Counted from the stretch's first letter, positions 34,584-44,937 are shown. The stretch: 64,000 bases of DNA from Rhodococcus sp. CH91 (GCF_022554085.1 NZ_JAKFYR010000009.1:1-64000), one strand, 5' to 3'. Made by a program: numbers and translations. The notes: generated by a model not told the origin, from the sequence alone.

Positions 34584-34612
34584 GCCGCCTCGCTCTCCGA
34601 AGAGCACTGAGC
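34560..34612 (+). repeat. Tandem 26-bp perfect duplication spanning a stop codon
   Basis: Copies at 34560-34585 and 34587-34612 are identical with a period of 27 bp. The unit covers the last six codons and the TGA of the Rv3604c-like gene. The period is a multiple of three, so the duplicated stop is in the same frame. It looks like a recent slippage event with no effect on the protein. Confidence 0.95.
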
Positions 34613-34768
34613 TGTCGGCGGTTCGGCCGTCGCGCAACCCCGATCACCTCGACTGATGAGGCGTAGATCACTCCTGGCGACCGTGGCGGGCCTTCGAACG
34701 CGCGCGCTATTGTCGATCGGAACGTCCGGTACCCGCTGAGCGGGACTGGAACGAACGAGAGGACTCCC

Positions 34769-35704
34769 GTGAATTCCTTCGGGATCACCAACGCGCCCGC
34801 GCCTGCGCGCCTGTCGGTAGGAATCGTGTCCGCCGGACGGGTGGGTACCGCACTCGGCGTCGCACTCGAACGTGTCGGCCATGTGGTCGTCGCTTGCGCG
34901 GCCGTCTCCGACGTCTCGAAGCACCGCGCCGCCACACGTCTGCCCGATTCGCAGGTACTGCCGGTCGACGAGGTCGCCGGGCGCTGCAATCTCCTCCTGC
35001 TCGCCGTTCCCGATGCGGAGTTGTCGTCCCTGGTCCGGGGCCTGGCGGCGACAGGGGCGGTCGCGGCCGGCACCATCGTCGTCCACGTCTCGGGAGCGCA
35101 CGGCATCTCGGTCCTGGCGCCGCTCACCGAGCAGGGGGCGGTGCCCTTGGCGATCCACCCCGCGATGACCTTCACCGGTCACGACGAGGACATCGACCGT
35201 CTCGCGTCGGCCTGCTTCGGCATCACCGCGGCCGACGAGATCGGCTATGCCATCGCACAGTCCCTCGTGCTGGAGATCGGGGGCGAACCGGTGCGGGTCT
35301 CCGAAGCCATGCGGCCCACCTACCACGCCGCGCTGGCCCACGGCAGCAATCATCTGGTCACGCTGGTCGCCGATGCCGTCGAGGCCCTGCGCGCCGCGCT
35401 GCAGGGAGACGAACTGCTCGGCCAGCAACTCGTCGACGATGCACCCGGCGGCGTCGCCGAGCGGGTCCTGCAGCCGTTGCTCTCGGCAGCACTCGACAAC
35501 GTCCTGCGGCGTGGGCCCGCGGCGCTCACCGGTCCGGTCGCCCGCGGTGACGCGGAAGCGGTCGCCACGCACCTGCGCGTGCTCGAAGATGTCGACCCGC
35601 AGATCGCAGCGGGTTATCGCGCACTGTCGCTGCGATCGGCGCAGCGGACCGGTTCGAAGCCGGAACTGATGGAGATCCTCGAAGGAGCTGAATACGGTGA
35701 GTGA
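34769..35704 (+). CDS. Rossmann-fold protein with DUF2520 domain
   Basis: A 311-residue protein. The N-terminal 150 residues are an NAD(P)-binding Rossmann fold ([22 protein letters not shown], then [11 protein letters not shown]), like ketopantoate or pyrroline-5-carboxylate reductases. The C-terminal DUF2520 half carries [14 protein letters not shown]-like helices (here [17 protein letters not shown]). By position it is Rv3603c. Its overlap with panC and the fold suggest a role in pantothenate synthesis, possibly as ketopantoate reductase, which is not proven. The GTG has GAGAGGA upstream. Confidence 0.85.
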   Translation: MNSFGITNAPAPARLSVGIVSAGRVGTALGVALERVGHVVVACAAVSDVSKHRAATRLPDSQVLPVDEVAGRCNLLLLAVPDAELSSLVRGLAATGAVAAGTIVVHVSGAHGISVLAPLTEQGAVPLAIHPAMTFTGHDEDIDRLASACFGITAADEIGYAIAQSLVLEIGGEPVRVSEAMRPTYHAALAHGSNHLVTLVADAVEALRAALQGDELLGQQLVDDAPGGVAERVLQPLLSAALDNVLRRGPAALTGPVARGDAEAVATHLRVLEDVDPQIAAGYRALSLRSAQRTGSKPELMEILEGAEYGE

Positions 35705-36635
35705 AGCAGGACAGCGCGGATACGTGCGGGGTGAACTGACCGTTCACCACGATCCCGCGGGCCTGACCAAGGTCACCAGGGCTCTGCGCGGTGTCGGCCG
35801 CACCGTGGCGCTCGTGCCGACGATGGGTGCGCTGCACTCCGGACACCTCGAGCTCGTGCGGCAGGCGAAGCTCACCGGCGCGGTCGTGGTCGTGTCGATC
35901 TTCGTCAACCCGCTGCAGTTCGGGCAGGGCGAGGACCTCGACGCGTATCCGCGCACACTCGACGCCGACCTCGAGTTGCTCCGCGAAGCCGGGGTCGAAC
36001 TCGCGTTCGTGCCGTCGGTCTCGGCGATGTATCCCGCCGGCCGCCGCACCACGATCCACCCGGGTCCGCTCGGGTCGGAACTCGAAGGTGCTTCACGGCC
36101 AGGGCATTTCGCGGGAATGTTGACGGTCGTGGCGAAGCTGTTCCACATCGTCGGCCCGAACGCCGCGTACTTCGGTGAGAAGGATTACCAGCAGCTCACC
36201 CTCATCCGGCAGATGGTCACCGACCTCGATTTCGACATCCGTATCGTCGGGGTACCCACAGTGCGTGAGCAGGACGGTCTCGCTCTGTCCTCGCGCAACC
36301 GTTATCTCGATCCCGAGCAGCGTGAGGTCGCCACCACGCTGTCCGCGGCCCTCGTCGCCGGCGCGCACGCCGCGGCGGGCGGGGCCGACGCGATCCTGTC
36401 CGCCGCCCGCGAGGTGCTCGAACAGAGCCCCCACGTCGAGGTGGACTATCTCGAAGTGCGTGCTGCCGATCTGGGGCCCGCCCCCGAACGCGGTGACGGC
36501 CGGTTGCTCGTCGCCGCGCGCCTCGGTACGACACGGCTCATCGACAACGTCGGGGTGGCCGTCGGTACCGGCTTCCTCGAACGCGCCACCGGCCCGGTGG
36601 ACCCGCACGCAGAAGACCACCTGACCTCCCGCTGA
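35697..36635 (+). CDS. panC: Pantothenate synthetase
   Basis: A 312-residue ligase that condenses pantoate and beta-alanine with [21 protein letters not shown] carries the HIGH-like motif, [20 protein letters not shown] the pantoate-binding Gln, and [15 protein letters not shown] and [12 protein letters not shown] the KMSKS-like region. The GTG start overlaps the end of the DUF2520 gene by 8 bases. panD follows after 36 bases. Confidence 0.95.
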   Translation: MSEAGQRGYVRGELTVHHDPAGLTKVTRALRGVGRTVALVPTMGALHSGHLELVRQAKLTGAVVVVSIFVNPLQFGQGEDLDAYPRTLDADLELLREAGVELAFVPSVSAMYPAGRRTTIHPGPLGSELEGASRPGHFAGMLTVVAKLFHIVGPNAAYFGEKDYQQLTLIRQMVTDLDFDIRIVGVPTVREQDGLALSSRNRYLDPEQREVATTLSAALVAGAHAAAGGADAILSAAREVLEQSPHVEVDYLEVRAADLGPAPERGDGRLLVAARLGTTRLIDNVGVAVGTGFLERATGPVDPHAEDHLTSR

Positions 36636-36671
36636 TCGAGTCCGGAAACGAGAGAGAAACCGAGGACGAGC

Positions 36672-37109
36672 ATGTTCCGCACCATGATGAAGTCGAAGAT
36701 CCACCGCGCCACGGTCACCCACGCGGATCTGCACTATGTCGGTTCGGTGACCGTCGATCAGGATCTGATGGACGCGGCGGATCTGCTCGAAGGGGAGCAG
36801 GTCTGCATCGTCGACATCGACAACGGAAACCGGCTCGAGACGTACGTCATCGCCGGTGAGCGTGGATCGGGTGTCATCGGGATCAACGGTGCCGCAGCAC
36901 GTCTCGTGAGCCCCGGCGATCTGGTCATCCTCATCGCCTACGGGGTGATGAACGAGCAGGAGTGCGCCGAGTACAAGCCGCGCGTGGTGTTCGTCGACGC
37001 CGACAACCGTCAGGTCGAGCTCGGCCACGATCCGGCCCATGCCCCCGAGGGCTCGGGTCTGATCACCCCGCGCATGCTGTCGACCCTCGACTCGCCGTCG
37101 CTGGTCTAG
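36672..37109 (+). CDS. panD: Aspartate 1-decarboxylase
   Basis: A 145-residue pyruvoyl enzyme making beta-alanine. [25 protein letters not shown] includes the Gly-Ser self-cleavage site that yields the pyruvoyl group, and [12 protein letters not shown] lies near the end. In mycobacteria the C-terminal tail of PanD is the pyrazinoic acid site; this copy has a tail of similar length. It provides the second PanC substrate. coaX starts two bases after its stop. Confidence 0.95.
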   Translation: MFRTMMKSKIHRATVTHADLHYVGSVTVDQDLMDAADLLEGEQVCIVDIDNGNRLETYVIAGERGSGVIGINGAAARLVSPGDLVILIAYGVMNEQECAEYKPRVVFVDADNRQVELGHDPAHAPEGSGLITPRMLSTLDSPSLV

Positions 37110-37111
37110 AG

Positions 37112-37945
37112 GTGCTCCTCACCGTCGACGTCCGCAACACCAACATCGTCCTGGGAGTCTTCGCGGGCAGCGGCTCGAACGCGCGATTGCTGCGCGATTG
37201 GCGGGTACGTACCGATCCCAGGATGACTGCGGACGAGATCGCACTGCTCTTCCGCGGGCTTCTCGGCGACTCCGCCGAGCAGGTCACGGGGGTCGCGGCT
37301 CTGTCGACCGTGCCGTCCGTGCTGCGCGAACTGCGTGTCATGCTCGACCGCTACTGGTCGTCGGTGCCGCACGTCGTGGTGGAACCGGGAGTGCGGACGG
37401 GAGTTCCGCTGCTGGTGGACAACCCCAAGGAGGTCGGCGCCGACCGTATCGTCAACAGTCTCGCCGCCTACCACTATTACGGATCCCCGTGCATCGTCGT
37501 CGATTTCGGGACCTCCACGTGCGTGGACGTCGTATCGGGCAAGGGCGAGTTCCTCGGTGGCTCCATCGCCCCCGGCGTGGAGATCTCGATGGATGCGCTG
37601 GCCTCCCGGTCGGCGGCGCTGCGGAAGGTCGAATTACTCCGTCCCCGAGGTGTTCTCGGAAAGAACACCGTCGAGTGCATGCAGTCCGGTGCGGTCTTCG
37701 GGTTCGCCGGGATGGTCGACGGGATCGTGCGGCGGATCTGCGCCGAAGTCCCCGGTTTCGACGGTGACGACGTGGCGGTGATCGGCACCGGCGACAGCGC
37801 GCCGTTGATCATGCCGGAGTCGCGCACGCTCGAGCACCACGAACCCGATCTGACACTCGAGGGTCTGCGCCTGGTGTACGAACGGAACCAGGTGAGACGA
37901 GCGGCACGCGGTGTCGCGGGTTCCGCTGATCGCCATTCTGTGTAA
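37112..37945 (+). CDS. coaX: Type III pantothenate kinase
   Basis: A 277-residue ASKHA-fold kinase for the first step of coenzyme A synthesis. [13 protein letters not shown] (P-loop type motif), [31 protein letters not shown] and [15 protein letters not shown] are diagnostic of CoaX. It completes the run panC-panD-coaX. The TAA stop lies within the promoter of the next transcription unit. Confidence 0.94.
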   Translation: MLLTVDVRNTNIVLGVFAGSGSNARLLRDWRVRTDPRMTADEIALLFRGLLGDSAEQVTGVAALSTVPSVLRELRVMLDRYWSSVPHVVVEPGVRTGVPLLVDNPKEVGADRIVNSLAAYHYYGSPCIVVDFGTSTCVDVVSGKGEFLGGSIAPGVEISMDALASRSAALRKVELLRPRGVLGKNTVECMQSGAVFGFAGMVDGIVRRICAEVPGFDGDDVAVIGTGDSAPLIMPESRTLEHHEPDLTLEGLRLVYERNQVRRAARGVAGSADRHSV

Positions 37946-37948
37946 AGA
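37943..37948 (+). promoter_or_regulatory. -10 box TAAAGA for the cysteine leader
   Basis: Seven bases separate this box from the GTG at 37956, fitting a leaderless transcript. It overlaps the coaX stop codon. The -35 is weak. Confidence 0.45.
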
Positions 37949-37955
37949 TGGGCCC

Positions 37956-37997
37956 GTGATCCGTTGCATGAGCGCCCAGGAGTGTTGTCGAGGCTGA
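37956..37997 (+). CDS. Cysteine-rich leader peptide (ECCRG end)
   Basis: A 13-residue peptide, VIRCMSAQECCRG, with three Cys including a tandem pair two residues before the last Gly. The tandem TGT codons (37983-37988) lie inside the 5' arm of the hairpin at 37975-38028. Ribosomes slowed at Cys codons would keep that arm open. The place of the peptide before a rhodanese-like gene and the Cys content match the cysteine attenuators described in mycobacteria. Confidence 0.75.
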   Translation: MIRCMSAQECCRG

Positions 37998-38028
37998 CGT
38001 CCGCCTCGACCGATAACACATTCCTGGG
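37975..38028 (+). promoter_or_regulatory. Attenuator hairpin masking the ribosome-binding site
   Basis: Three stacked helices: CCCAGGA (37975-37981) with TCCTGGG (38022-38028), TGTT (37983-37986) with AACA (38015-38018), and GTCGAGG (37987-37993) with CCTCGAC (38004-38010). The 3' arm overlaps GGGAG (38026-38030), the ribosome-binding site of the ATG at 38038. The 5' arm is inside the leader peptide frame. Confidence 0.8.
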
Positions 38029-38037
38029 AGTTTTCTC

Positions 38038-38493
38038 ATGCGCGCTGCGCTTCTTTCCGTTGTCTCTGCATCCCCTGTTGCTGCTCCGGTCGTTCTCCAC
38101 CGCCTGACCGTCGAGCGCACGTATCCCACCGAACTGTCCACCGCGGTCGCCCGGGGCGCCGTCGTCGTCGACATCCGCACCGACGCCGAACGTACCGCCC
38201 AGGGAACGCTTCCGGGCGCTCTCGCCATCGCTGCCGATCTCGTCGCCGAGCGGCTCGATCCCACCGGGCCGGGCCGTCTCGCACTCGCCGTCGATCACGA
38301 CGTCGAATGGATTCTCGTCTCGGCCGACGGCGCACGCTCCCACGGCGTCGTCGCCGAACTGCAGGCGCAGGGATTGCGCCGGGTGACCGATCTCGTCGGG
38401 GGTTACGACGCCATCCGCGCGGCGCGTCTCGTCGAGGCGGTGACCGAAGCCCGGCACGTCGCTCAGGACGTGGCCCGCGTCACGGCGCACTGA
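38038..38493 (+). CDS. Rhodanese-like protein lacking the catalytic Cys
   Basis: A 151-residue protein with one rhodanese-like domain: [25 protein letters not shown] and [13 protein letters not shown] are family segments. At the active-site loop, where sulfurtransferases have CxxGxRS, it reads SADGARS, and the whole protein has no cysteine. A classical persulfide mechanism is therefore impossible; binding or regulatory roles remain. It is controlled by the Cys leader and hairpin upstream, and a cysteine-free product fits expression under cysteine shortage. It separates coaX from lysS. Confidence 0.82.
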   Translation: MRAALLSVVSASPVAAPVVLHRLTVERTYPTELSTAVARGAVVVDIRTDAERTAQGTLPGALAIAADLVAERLDPTGPGRLALAVDHDVEWILVSADGARSHGVVAELQAQGLRRVTDLVGGYDAIRAARLVEAVTEARHVAQDVARVTAH

Positions 38494-38531
38494 AGCGCGG
38501 ATCTGCAGGGAGAACGGTCGCGGGTGTCCGA

Positions 38532-38537
38532 TAGTCT
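38532..38537 (+). promoter_or_regulatory. -10 box TAGTCT of lysS
   Basis: TANNNT box eight bases upstream of the GTG at 38546; a leaderless or near-leaderless start. Confidence 0.45.
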
Positions 38538-38545
38538 GGTTACCC

Positions 38546-40057
38546 GTGAGTGATGCCACCGTTCAGCAGCCCGACGACACCCCCGAGCAGATGCGGGTCC
38601 GCCGCGAGAAGCGCGAACGGCTCCTGGCACAGGGTTCGGACGCGTACCCCGTCACCGTTGCGCGCACCCATACGCTCGCACAGATCCGCGCGGAGTATCC
38701 CGATCTCGAACCGGATACCGCCACCGGCACCATCGTGGGCGTCGCCGGCCGCGTCATGTTCTCGCGCAACACCGGCAAGCTGTGCTTCGCCACGCTGCAG
38801 GAAGGCGACGGCACCCAGCTGCAGGTCATGCTGAGTCTCGCCGGTGTCGGCGAGGAGGCGCTCGCCGACTGGAAGTCCGAGGTGGACCTCGGCGACATCG
38901 TGTTCGTGCACGGGGAGGTCATCAGTTCCCGGCGCGGCGAGCTCAGTGTCATGGCCGACTCCTGGAGCATGGCGTCGAAGGCGCTGCGTCCGCTGCCGGT
39001 CGCGCACAAGGAGATGAACGAGGAAGCGCGTGTCCGCCAGCGTTACGTCGATCTGATCGTGCGCCCCGAAGCGCGCCGTAACGCACGGATGCGGGTCGCG
39101 GTGGTCCGGGAACTGCGCAACGCGCTCGAACGTCGCGGATTCCTCGAGGTCGAGACGCCGATGCTGCAGACCCTGCACGGCGGTGCGGCCGCGCGTCCGT
39201 TCGTGACGCATTCGAACGCTCTGGACATCGACCTGTATCTGCGTATCGCGCCGGAACTGTTCCTCAAGCGGTGCGTGGTCGGCGGTATCGAGAAGGTCTT
39301 CGAGATCAATCGCAATTTCCGTAACGAGGGCGCGGACTCCACGCACTCTCCGGAATTCTCCATGCTCGAAACCTACGAGGCGTACGGCACCTACGACGAT
39401 TCCGCGAAGATGATTCGCGAGATCATCCAGGAAGTCGCGCTCGCGGTCTTCGGCAGCCATGTGGTGACGCTCGCCGACGGCACCGAATACAACCTCGGGG
39501 GCGAATGGAAAACCCTCGAAATGTACCCCTCGCTGTCCGAGGCGATCGGTTCCGATGTGACCCCCGACACCACGGTCGAGGAATTGACGGCGCTCGCCGG
39601 CCGGGTCGGTCTGGAGATTCCCGAGGGCAAGGGCTGGGGTCACGGCAAGCTCGTCGAGGAGCTCTGGGAGCACATGTGCGGCGACCAGTTGTACGAGCCC
39701 ACCTTCGTGCGTGATTTCCCGGTCGAGACATCACCGCTGACGCGCGATCATCGTGAGATGCGCGGCGTGACGGAGAAATGGGACCTCTACGTCCGCGGTT
39801 TCGAACTCGCAACCGGTTACTCGGAACTCGTCGATCCGGTGATTCAACGGGAGCGTTTCGTCGACCAGGCTCGTCTGGCCTCGGAAGGGGACGACGAAGC
39901 AATGGTTCTCGACGAGGATTTCCTGGCCGCGATGGAACAGGGAATGCCGCCGACGACCGGTACCGGAATGGGAATCGACCGTCTCCTGATGGCGCTTACC
40001 GGTCTGGGAATCCGCGAAACAATCCTCTTCCCGATTGTGCGGCCGAACACCCGTTAA
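38546..40057 (+). CDS. lysS: Lysyl-tRNA synthetase, class II
   Basis: A 503-residue class II enzyme. An OB-fold anticodon-binding domain (about 50-150) precedes the catalytic domain with motif 1 ([22 protein letters not shown]), motif 2 ([11 protein letters not shown]) and motif 3 ([15 protein letters not shown]). It charges tRNA(Lys). It is followed by lsr2 after a gap of about 95 bp with a patch of low GC content, as in mycobacteria. Confidence 0.96.
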   Translation: MSDATVQQPDDTPEQMRVRREKRERLLAQGSDAYPVTVARTHTLAQIRAEYPDLEPDTATGTIVGVAGRVMFSRNTGKLCFATLQEGDGTQLQVMLSLAGVGEEALADWKSEVDLGDIVFVHGEVISSRRGELSVMADSWSMASKALRPLPVAHKEMNEEARVRQRYVDLIVRPEARRNARMRVAVVRELRNALERRGFLEVETPMLQTLHGGAAARPFVTHSNALDIDLYLRIAPELFLKRCVVGGIEKVFEINRNFRNEGADSTHSPEFSMLETYEAYGTYDDSAKMIREIIQEVALAVFGSHVVTLADGTEYNLGGEWKTLEMYPSLSEAIGSDVTPDTTVEELTALAGRVGLEIPEGKGWGHGKLVEELWEHMCGDQLYEPTFVRDFPVETSPLTRDHREMRGVTEKWDLYVRGFELATGYSELVDPVIQRERFVDQARLASEGDDEAMVLDEDFLAAMEQGMPPTTGTGMGIDRLLMALTGLGIRETILFPIVRPNTR

Positions 40058-40152
40058 TCGAATTTTCCCGCTTCATATTGCAGTGCCTTAATGGGCGGGT
40101 AGTGTGGTGCCCGTCCCGCGGGGGGAAGCGCATGCGAGAGGATTTACACCAC

Positions 40153-40512
40153 ATGGCAAAGAAAGTCACTGTCACCCTGATCGACGATGTGGATCAGGAA
40201 TCGGCGGCGGACGAATCGGTGGAGTTCGGACTCGACGGTGTCACGTACGAGATCGATCTTTCCGAGGACAATGCGGCACGTCTGCGCGAGCAGCTGGAAT
40301 TCTGGATCGAACACGCCCGTAAGGTCGGCGGCCGCAAGCGGAGCAAGACCGCGGCCGTAGCGGCACCTGCCGCACGCAAGAGCACCTCCGGAGGTGCCGG
40401 CCGGGAGCAGACGGCCGCGATCCGCGAGTGGGCACGGAACAACGACCTGCCCGTCTCGGCGCGCGGTCGCATCTCTGCGGAGATCGTCGAGGCGTACAAC
40501 AAGGCGCACTGA
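40153..40512 (+). CDS. lsr2: Nucleoid-associated protein Lsr2
   Basis: A 119-residue H-NS-like xenogeneic silencer. The N-terminal dimerisation part (MAKKVTVTLIDDVD to LEFWIEHARKVGG) is followed by a basic linker and the C-terminal DNA-binding domain IREWARNNDLPVSARGRISAEIV, where the RGR tripeptide acts as an AT-hook-like minor-groove clamp. GAGAGGA lies ten bases before the ATG. It binds AT-rich foreign DNA; the AT-rich patch before the mce operon could be a target. Confidence 0.96.
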   Translation: MAKKVTVTLIDDVDQESAADESVEFGLDGVTYEIDLSEDNAARLREQLEFWIEHARKVGGRKRSKTAAVAAPAARKSTSGGAGREQTAAIREWARNNDLPVSARGRISAEIVEAYNKAH

Positions 40513-40680
40513 GGATTCTGCGGTGGCGGGGCGTCATCCATCGGGGGGACGGCGCCCCGCCGTCGTGGGAAGACCGCATTCGGGGACACCGCCGTGGGAA
40601 AGATCGTCGCCGAGAACCGATCCTCTTGTCTCCCAGTGTGCTACGTCACACGGATGCGGTAGGGCCGTGGCTGCGCGGAG

Positions 40681-40686
40681 TAGCAT
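40681..40686 (+). promoter_or_regulatory. -10 box TAGCAT, leaderless start
   Basis: TANNNT box six bases before the ATG at 40693. Confidence 0.5.
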
Positions 40687-40692
40687 CCGGTC

Positions 40693-42123
40693 ATGGCCGA
40701 GACCGTGCTCGAACCGGGTAGGACCTGCTGGCGTATCGCGCGAGCGGAGCGACTGACCTGCATCGTCGACGCCGCCGACTATTTCCGCCACGCGAAGTCG
40801 GCAATGCTCCAGGCGAAGAAGCGCATCATGCTGATCGGGTGGGATTTCGACACCCGGATCAAGTTCGAGCCCGACGGGCAGACGCTCGAGGGACCGAACA
40901 AACTCGGCCGGTTCCTCGAATGGCTTCCCGAACAGCGCCCCGATCTCGATATCTATCTACTCAAGTGGAACATCGGTGCGTTCAGTGCCCTGGCGCGGGG
41001 AATGACGCCGGTGTTCGTATTGGATTGGCTGACCGATCCACGGCTGCACTTCGAAATAGACGGCGCACATCCGGTGGGTGCCGCCCATCATCAGAAAATC
41101 ATCGTCGTCGACGACAGCATCGCTTTCTGCGGCGGGATAGATATGACCGTCGACCGCTGGGACACCTCGGAGCATCCGGACCGGAGCAGATTCCGCCGGG
41201 AACCGAGCGGCAAGCGGTACGGGCCCTGGCACGACGTGACGACCGCGGTCGACGGCGAGGCCGCGCGGGCACTGGGCGACCAGGCGCGCGCCCGCTGGAA
41301 GGCGGCCACGGGGGAGGAACTCGAGCCCGTGCCGTCCCCGGAGCCGATCTGGCCCGATGCGCTCGAGCCGACTCTCCGGGGCGTCGACGTCGGCGTCGCC
41401 CGCACACTGCCGGCATACGGGGGCGAGGACGGAGTCCACGAGATCGAGTCGCTGTACCTGGCGGTGATCGAAGGAGTCCGGCACACCCTGTACCTGGAGA
41501 GCCAGTACCTGGCCTCGCGCACGATCGCGAAGGCGCTGGCGAAGCGTCTGCAGGAGCCGGACGGTCCCGAGATCGTCCTGGTGATTCCGCGGAACGCCGA
41601 CGGCTGGCTCGAACGCAAGGCGATGGACGGTGCCCGGCGCAAGCTGTTGCGCATCCTGTGGGATGCCGACGTGTACGGGCGCTTCGGTGCCTACTATCCC
41701 GTCACCGCCGACGGTGAGCCCATCTACGTGCATGCCAAGGTAGTCGTCATGGACGACCGGCTGTTGCGGATCGGTTCGTCCAACCTGAACAACCGTTCGA
41801 TGGGATTCGACACCGAATGCGATCTCGTCATCGAGTCCGCCGAACCCGGGGATACGGTCGGTGAGGCGGCGGTGGAACTGCGCAACGTCCTGGTGGCCGA
41901 ACATCTGGATGTCGAGCCGAAGGTGATCGCCGAGGCGACGAGCGATGGTGGTTCGCTCGTCGCCACCATCGAGCGGTTGCGCGGGCCGGGACGTTCGCTG
42001 CGCCCGTTCGAGCCGGGTACCGTGGAGGGCGAGGACAGTGTCCTCGCGGAAAGTGCTCTGGCCGATCCCGAACGCGCCTCGCATGGCCTCGGGCGGCGGA
42101 TCGAGCGGTTCTTCGCCCGCTGA
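40693..42123 (+). CDS. Phospholipase D family protein
   Basis: A 476-residue cytoplasmic protein with two HKD-type motifs: HHQKIIVVDDSIAFCGGID (about 136-154) and HAKVVVMDDRLLRIGSSNLN (about 346-365). Both keep the His and Lys of the catalytic centre, so it should be an active phosphodiesterase or transphosphatidylase. No signal peptide is seen. It resembles cardiolipin synthase/PLD-like proteins of proteobacteria and actinobacteria that lack the N-terminal membrane helices. Substrate unknown; phospholipids are likely. It is monocistronic. Confidence 0.88.
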   Translation: MAETVLEPGRTCWRIARAERLTCIVDAADYFRHAKSAMLQAKKRIMLIGWDFDTRIKFEPDGQTLEGPNKLGRFLEWLPEQRPDLDIYLLKWNIGAFSALARGMTPVFVLDWLTDPRLHFEIDGAHPVGAAHHQKIIVVDDSIAFCGGIDMTVDRWDTSEHPDRSRFRREPSGKRYGPWHDVTTAVDGEAARALGDQARARWKAATGEELEPVPSPEPIWPDALEPTLRGVDVGVARTLPAYGGEDGVHEIESLYLAVIEGVRHTLYLESQYLASRTIAKALAKRLQEPDGPEIVLVIPRNADGWLERKAMDGARRKLLRILWDADVYGRFGAYYPVTADGEPIYVHAKVVVMDDRLLRIGSSNLNNRSMGFDTECDLVIESAEPGDTVGEAAVELRNVLVAEHLDVEPKVIAEATSDGGSLVATIERLRGPGRSLRPFEPGTVEGEDSVLAESALADPERASHGLGRRIERFFAR

Positions 42124-42139
42124 CCCGCGGGGCGGTACC

Positions 42140-42159
42140 TGTTCGCTCGTGGCGTACAG
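42140..42159 (+). promoter_or_regulatory. Candidate ClgR site upstream of clpC
   Basis: TGTTCGCTCGTGGCGTACAG matches the ClgR consensus WNNWCGCYNANRGCGWWNNW, as I remember it from corynebacteria, except at the central A and the last base. ClgR is known to activate clp genes in actinobacteria. TAACTT at 42191-42196 may be the -10 box it serves. Confidence 0.5.
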
Positions 42160-42393
42160 CTTGCGGAAACGTATGCGCCACGTGCAGCGTTAACTTCTGA
42201 GACCGGGTTTTCTCGCCGCCTTCCGGAGGGTAGAGGGAAAGCGAGTCGATACCACGACCACTAGAGTGTGGAGTGGGAGCTTGGAACCTCCATCGGTTCC
42301 GACGAACGACTCGAGTGCCGGAGCTAAGAGCGGCAGCAGGGTGCGGGACGATCCGCGTACCGGACCGGCAGCCGGAGAGTGTGAGGGAGTGCG

Positions 42394-44937
42394 ATGTTCG
42401 AAAGGTTCACCGATCGCGCGCGGCGCGTCGTCGTCCTGGCTCAAGAAGAGGCCAGGATGCTCAACCACAACTACATCGGCACGGAGCACATCCTCCTCGG
42501 CCTCATCCACGAGGGTGAGGGTGTGGCGGCGAAGTCGCTCGAGTCGTTGGGTATCTCCCTCGAAGGTGTCCGCAGCCAGGTCGAAGAGATCATCGGCCAG
42601 GGTCAGCAGGCACCGTCGGGGCACATTCCCTTCACTCCTCGTGCCAAGAAGGTCCTCGAGCTGAGCCTCCGTGAAGCGCTCCAGCTCGGCCACAACTACA
42701 TCGGCACCGAACACATCCTGCTCGGTCTCATCCGCGAAGGTGAGGGCGTGGCGGCGCAGGTGCTCGTCAAGCTCGGCGCCGACCTCAACCGGGTGCGTCA
42801 GCAGGTCATCCAGCTCCTGTCCGGTTACCAGGGCAAGGAGCCCGCAGAATCCGGCACCAGCCGTGGCGAGACCGGCACTCCGTCCACGTCGCTCGTCCTG
42901 GATCAGTTCGGCCGCAACCTCACGCAGGCGGCGCTCGAAGGCAAGCTCGATCCGGTCATCGGCCGGGCGAAGGAAATCGAGCGCGTCATGCAGGTGCTGT
43001 CGCGTCGTACCAAGAACAACCCGGTGCTGATCGGCGAGCCCGGCGTCGGTAAGACCGCCGTCGTCGAAGGTCTCGCGCAGGCGATCGTCAACGGTGAGGT
43101 GCCCGAGACCCTCAAGGACAAGCAGCTCTACACGCTCGATCTGGGGTCGCTGGTCGCCGGTAGCCGTTACCGCGGTGACTTCGAGGAACGCCTGAAGAAG
43201 GTCCTCAAGGAGATCAACAGCCGCGGCGACATCATCCTGTTCATCGACGAGCTGCACACGCTGGTCGGTGCCGGTGCCGCCGAGGGTGCGATCGACGCAG
43301 CGTCGATCCTCAAGCCGAAGCTCGCCCGCGGTGAGCTGCAGACCATCGGCGCGACCACTCTCGACGAGTACCGCAAGTACATCGAGAAGGACGCAGCTCT
43401 CGAGCGTCGCTTCCAGCCGGTGCAGGTCGGGGAGCCGACGGTGGAGCACACCATCGAGATCCTCAAGGGTCTGCGCGACCGGTACGAGGCACATCACCGC
43501 GTCTCGATCACCGACAAGGCGCTCGTCGCATCCGCGACGCTCGCCGATCGGTACATCAACGACCGATTCCTGCCCGACAAGGCGATCGACCTCATCGACG
43601 AGGCCGGCGCGCGGATGCGTATCCGCCGGATGACTGCGCCGCCGGACCTGCGCGAGTTCGACGACAAGATCGCCGACGCGCGCCGGGAGAAGGAATCTGC
43701 GATCGACGCGCAGGACTTCGAGAAGGCCGCGAGCCTGCGCGACAAGGAGAAGCAGCTCGTCGCGCAGCGCGCAGAGCGCGAGAAGCAGTGGCGCGCAGGC
43801 GATCTCGACGTCATCGCCGAGGTCGACGAGGAGCAGATCGCCGAGGTTCTCGCGAACTGGACCGGTATCCCGGTGTTCAAGCTCACCGAGGAGGAGACCA
43901 CGCGTCTGCTCCGTATGGAGGACGAGCTGCACAAGCGGATCATCGGCCAGGAGGATGCCGTCAAGGCGGTCGCCAAGGCGATCCGTCGTACGCGGGCCGG
44001 CCTGAAGGACCCGAAGCGTCCGTCCGGTTCGTTCATCTTCGCCGGCCCGTCCGGTGTGGGTAAGACGGAGCTGTCGAAGGCGCTCGCGAACTTCCTGTTC
44101 GGCGAGGACGACGCCCTCATTCAGATCGACATGGGCGAGTTCCACGACCGCTTCACGGCCTCGCGTCTGTTCGGTGCTCCTCCCGGCTACGTCGGATACG
44201 AGGAGGGCGGCCAGCTCACCGAGAAGGTTCGCCGCAAGCCGTTCTCCGTCGTGCTGTTCGACGAGATCGAGAAGGCACACCAGGAGATCTACAACACGCT
44301 CCTGCAGGTGCTCGAGGACGGCCGCCTCACCGACGGCCAGGGACGCACGGTCGACTTCAAGAACACCGTGCTGATCTTCACCTCGAACCTCGGTACGTCC
44401 GACATCTCGAAGGCCGTCGGTCTCGGATTCTCTGCCGGTACGGGCGAGGCGTCGAACTACGAGCGGATGAAGAACAAGGTCCACGACGAGCTCAAGAAGC
44501 ACTTCCGGCCCGAGTTCCTCAACCGTATCGACGACATCATCGTCTTCCACCAGCTCACGCAGGATCAGATCATCCAGATGGTCGATCTCATGATCGGCCG
44601 TGTGGAGGTGCAGTTGAAGAACAAGGACATGGGCATCGAGCTCACCGACAAGGCCAAGGCGCTGCTCGCGAAGCGCGGCTTCGACCCGGTGCTCGGCGCA
44701 CGTCCGCTGCGTCGCACGATCCAGCGTGAGATCGAGGATCAGCTCTCCGAGAAGATCCTGTTCGGCGAGATCGGCCCCGGCCAGATCGTGCTCGTCGATG
44801 TCGACGGCTGGGACGGCCAGGGTGCAGGCGAGAACGCGAAGTTCACGTTCACGCCGAGCGAGAAGCCGGCCGAGGTTCCGGACACCCCGGCGGTGGCACT
44901 GGCGAAGTCCACCGAGGGCGAGTCGGACGCCGGATAG
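42394..44937 (+). CDS. clpC: ATP-dependent Clp protease ATPase subunit ClpC
   Basis: An 847-residue class I Hsp100 unfoldase feeding ClpP. Two Clp_N repeats at about 1-145 ([24 protein letters not shown] and its repeat) are followed by AAA-1 with Walker A GEPGVGKT (214-221), a middle domain with a UVR-type segment (about 423-457), AAA-2 with GPSGVGKT (551-558) and the D2-small domain. The LGF tripeptide within [10 protein letters not shown] matches the ClpP-binding loop. The 270-bp upstream region holds a candidate ClgR site. A strong terminator follows. Confidence 0.96.
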   Translation: MFERFTDRARRVVVLAQEEARMLNHNYIGTEHILLGLIHEGEGVAAKSLESLGISLEGVRSQVEEIIGQGQQAPSGHIPFTPRAKKVLELSLREALQLGHNYIGTEHILLGLIREGEGVAAQVLVKLGADLNRVRQQVIQLLSGYQGKEPAESGTSRGETGTPSTSLVLDQFGRNLTQAALEGKLDPVIGRAKEIERVMQVLSRRTKNNPVLIGEPGVGKTAVVEGLAQAIVNGEVPETLKDKQLYTLDLGSLVAGSRYRGDFEERLKKVLKEINSRGDIILFIDELHTLVGAGAAEGAIDAASILKPKLARGELQTIGATTLDEYRKYIEKDAALERRFQPVQVGEPTVEHTIEILKGLRDRYEAHHRVSITDKALVASATLADRYINDRFLPDKAIDLIDEAGARMRIRRMTAPPDLREFDDKIADARREKESAIDAQDFEKAASLRDKEKQLVAQRAEREKQWRAGDLDVIAEVDEEQIAEVLANWTGIPVFKLTEEETTRLLRMEDELHKRIIGQEDAVKAVAKAIRRTRAGLKDPKRPSGSFIFAGPSGVGKTELSKALANFLFGEDDALIQIDMGEFHDRFTASRLFGAPPGYVGYEEGGQLTEKVRRKPFSVVLFDEIEKAHQEIYNTLLQVLEDGRLTDGQGRTVDFKNTVLIFTSNLGTSDISKAVGLGFSAGTGEASNYERMKNKVHDELKKHFRPEFLNRIDDIIVFHQLTQDQIIQMVDLMIGRVEVQLKNKDMGIELTDKAKALLAKRGFDPVLGARPLRRTIQREIEDQLSEKILFGEIGPGQIVLVDVDGWDGQGAGENAKFTFTPSEKPAEVPDTPAVALAKSTEGESDAG

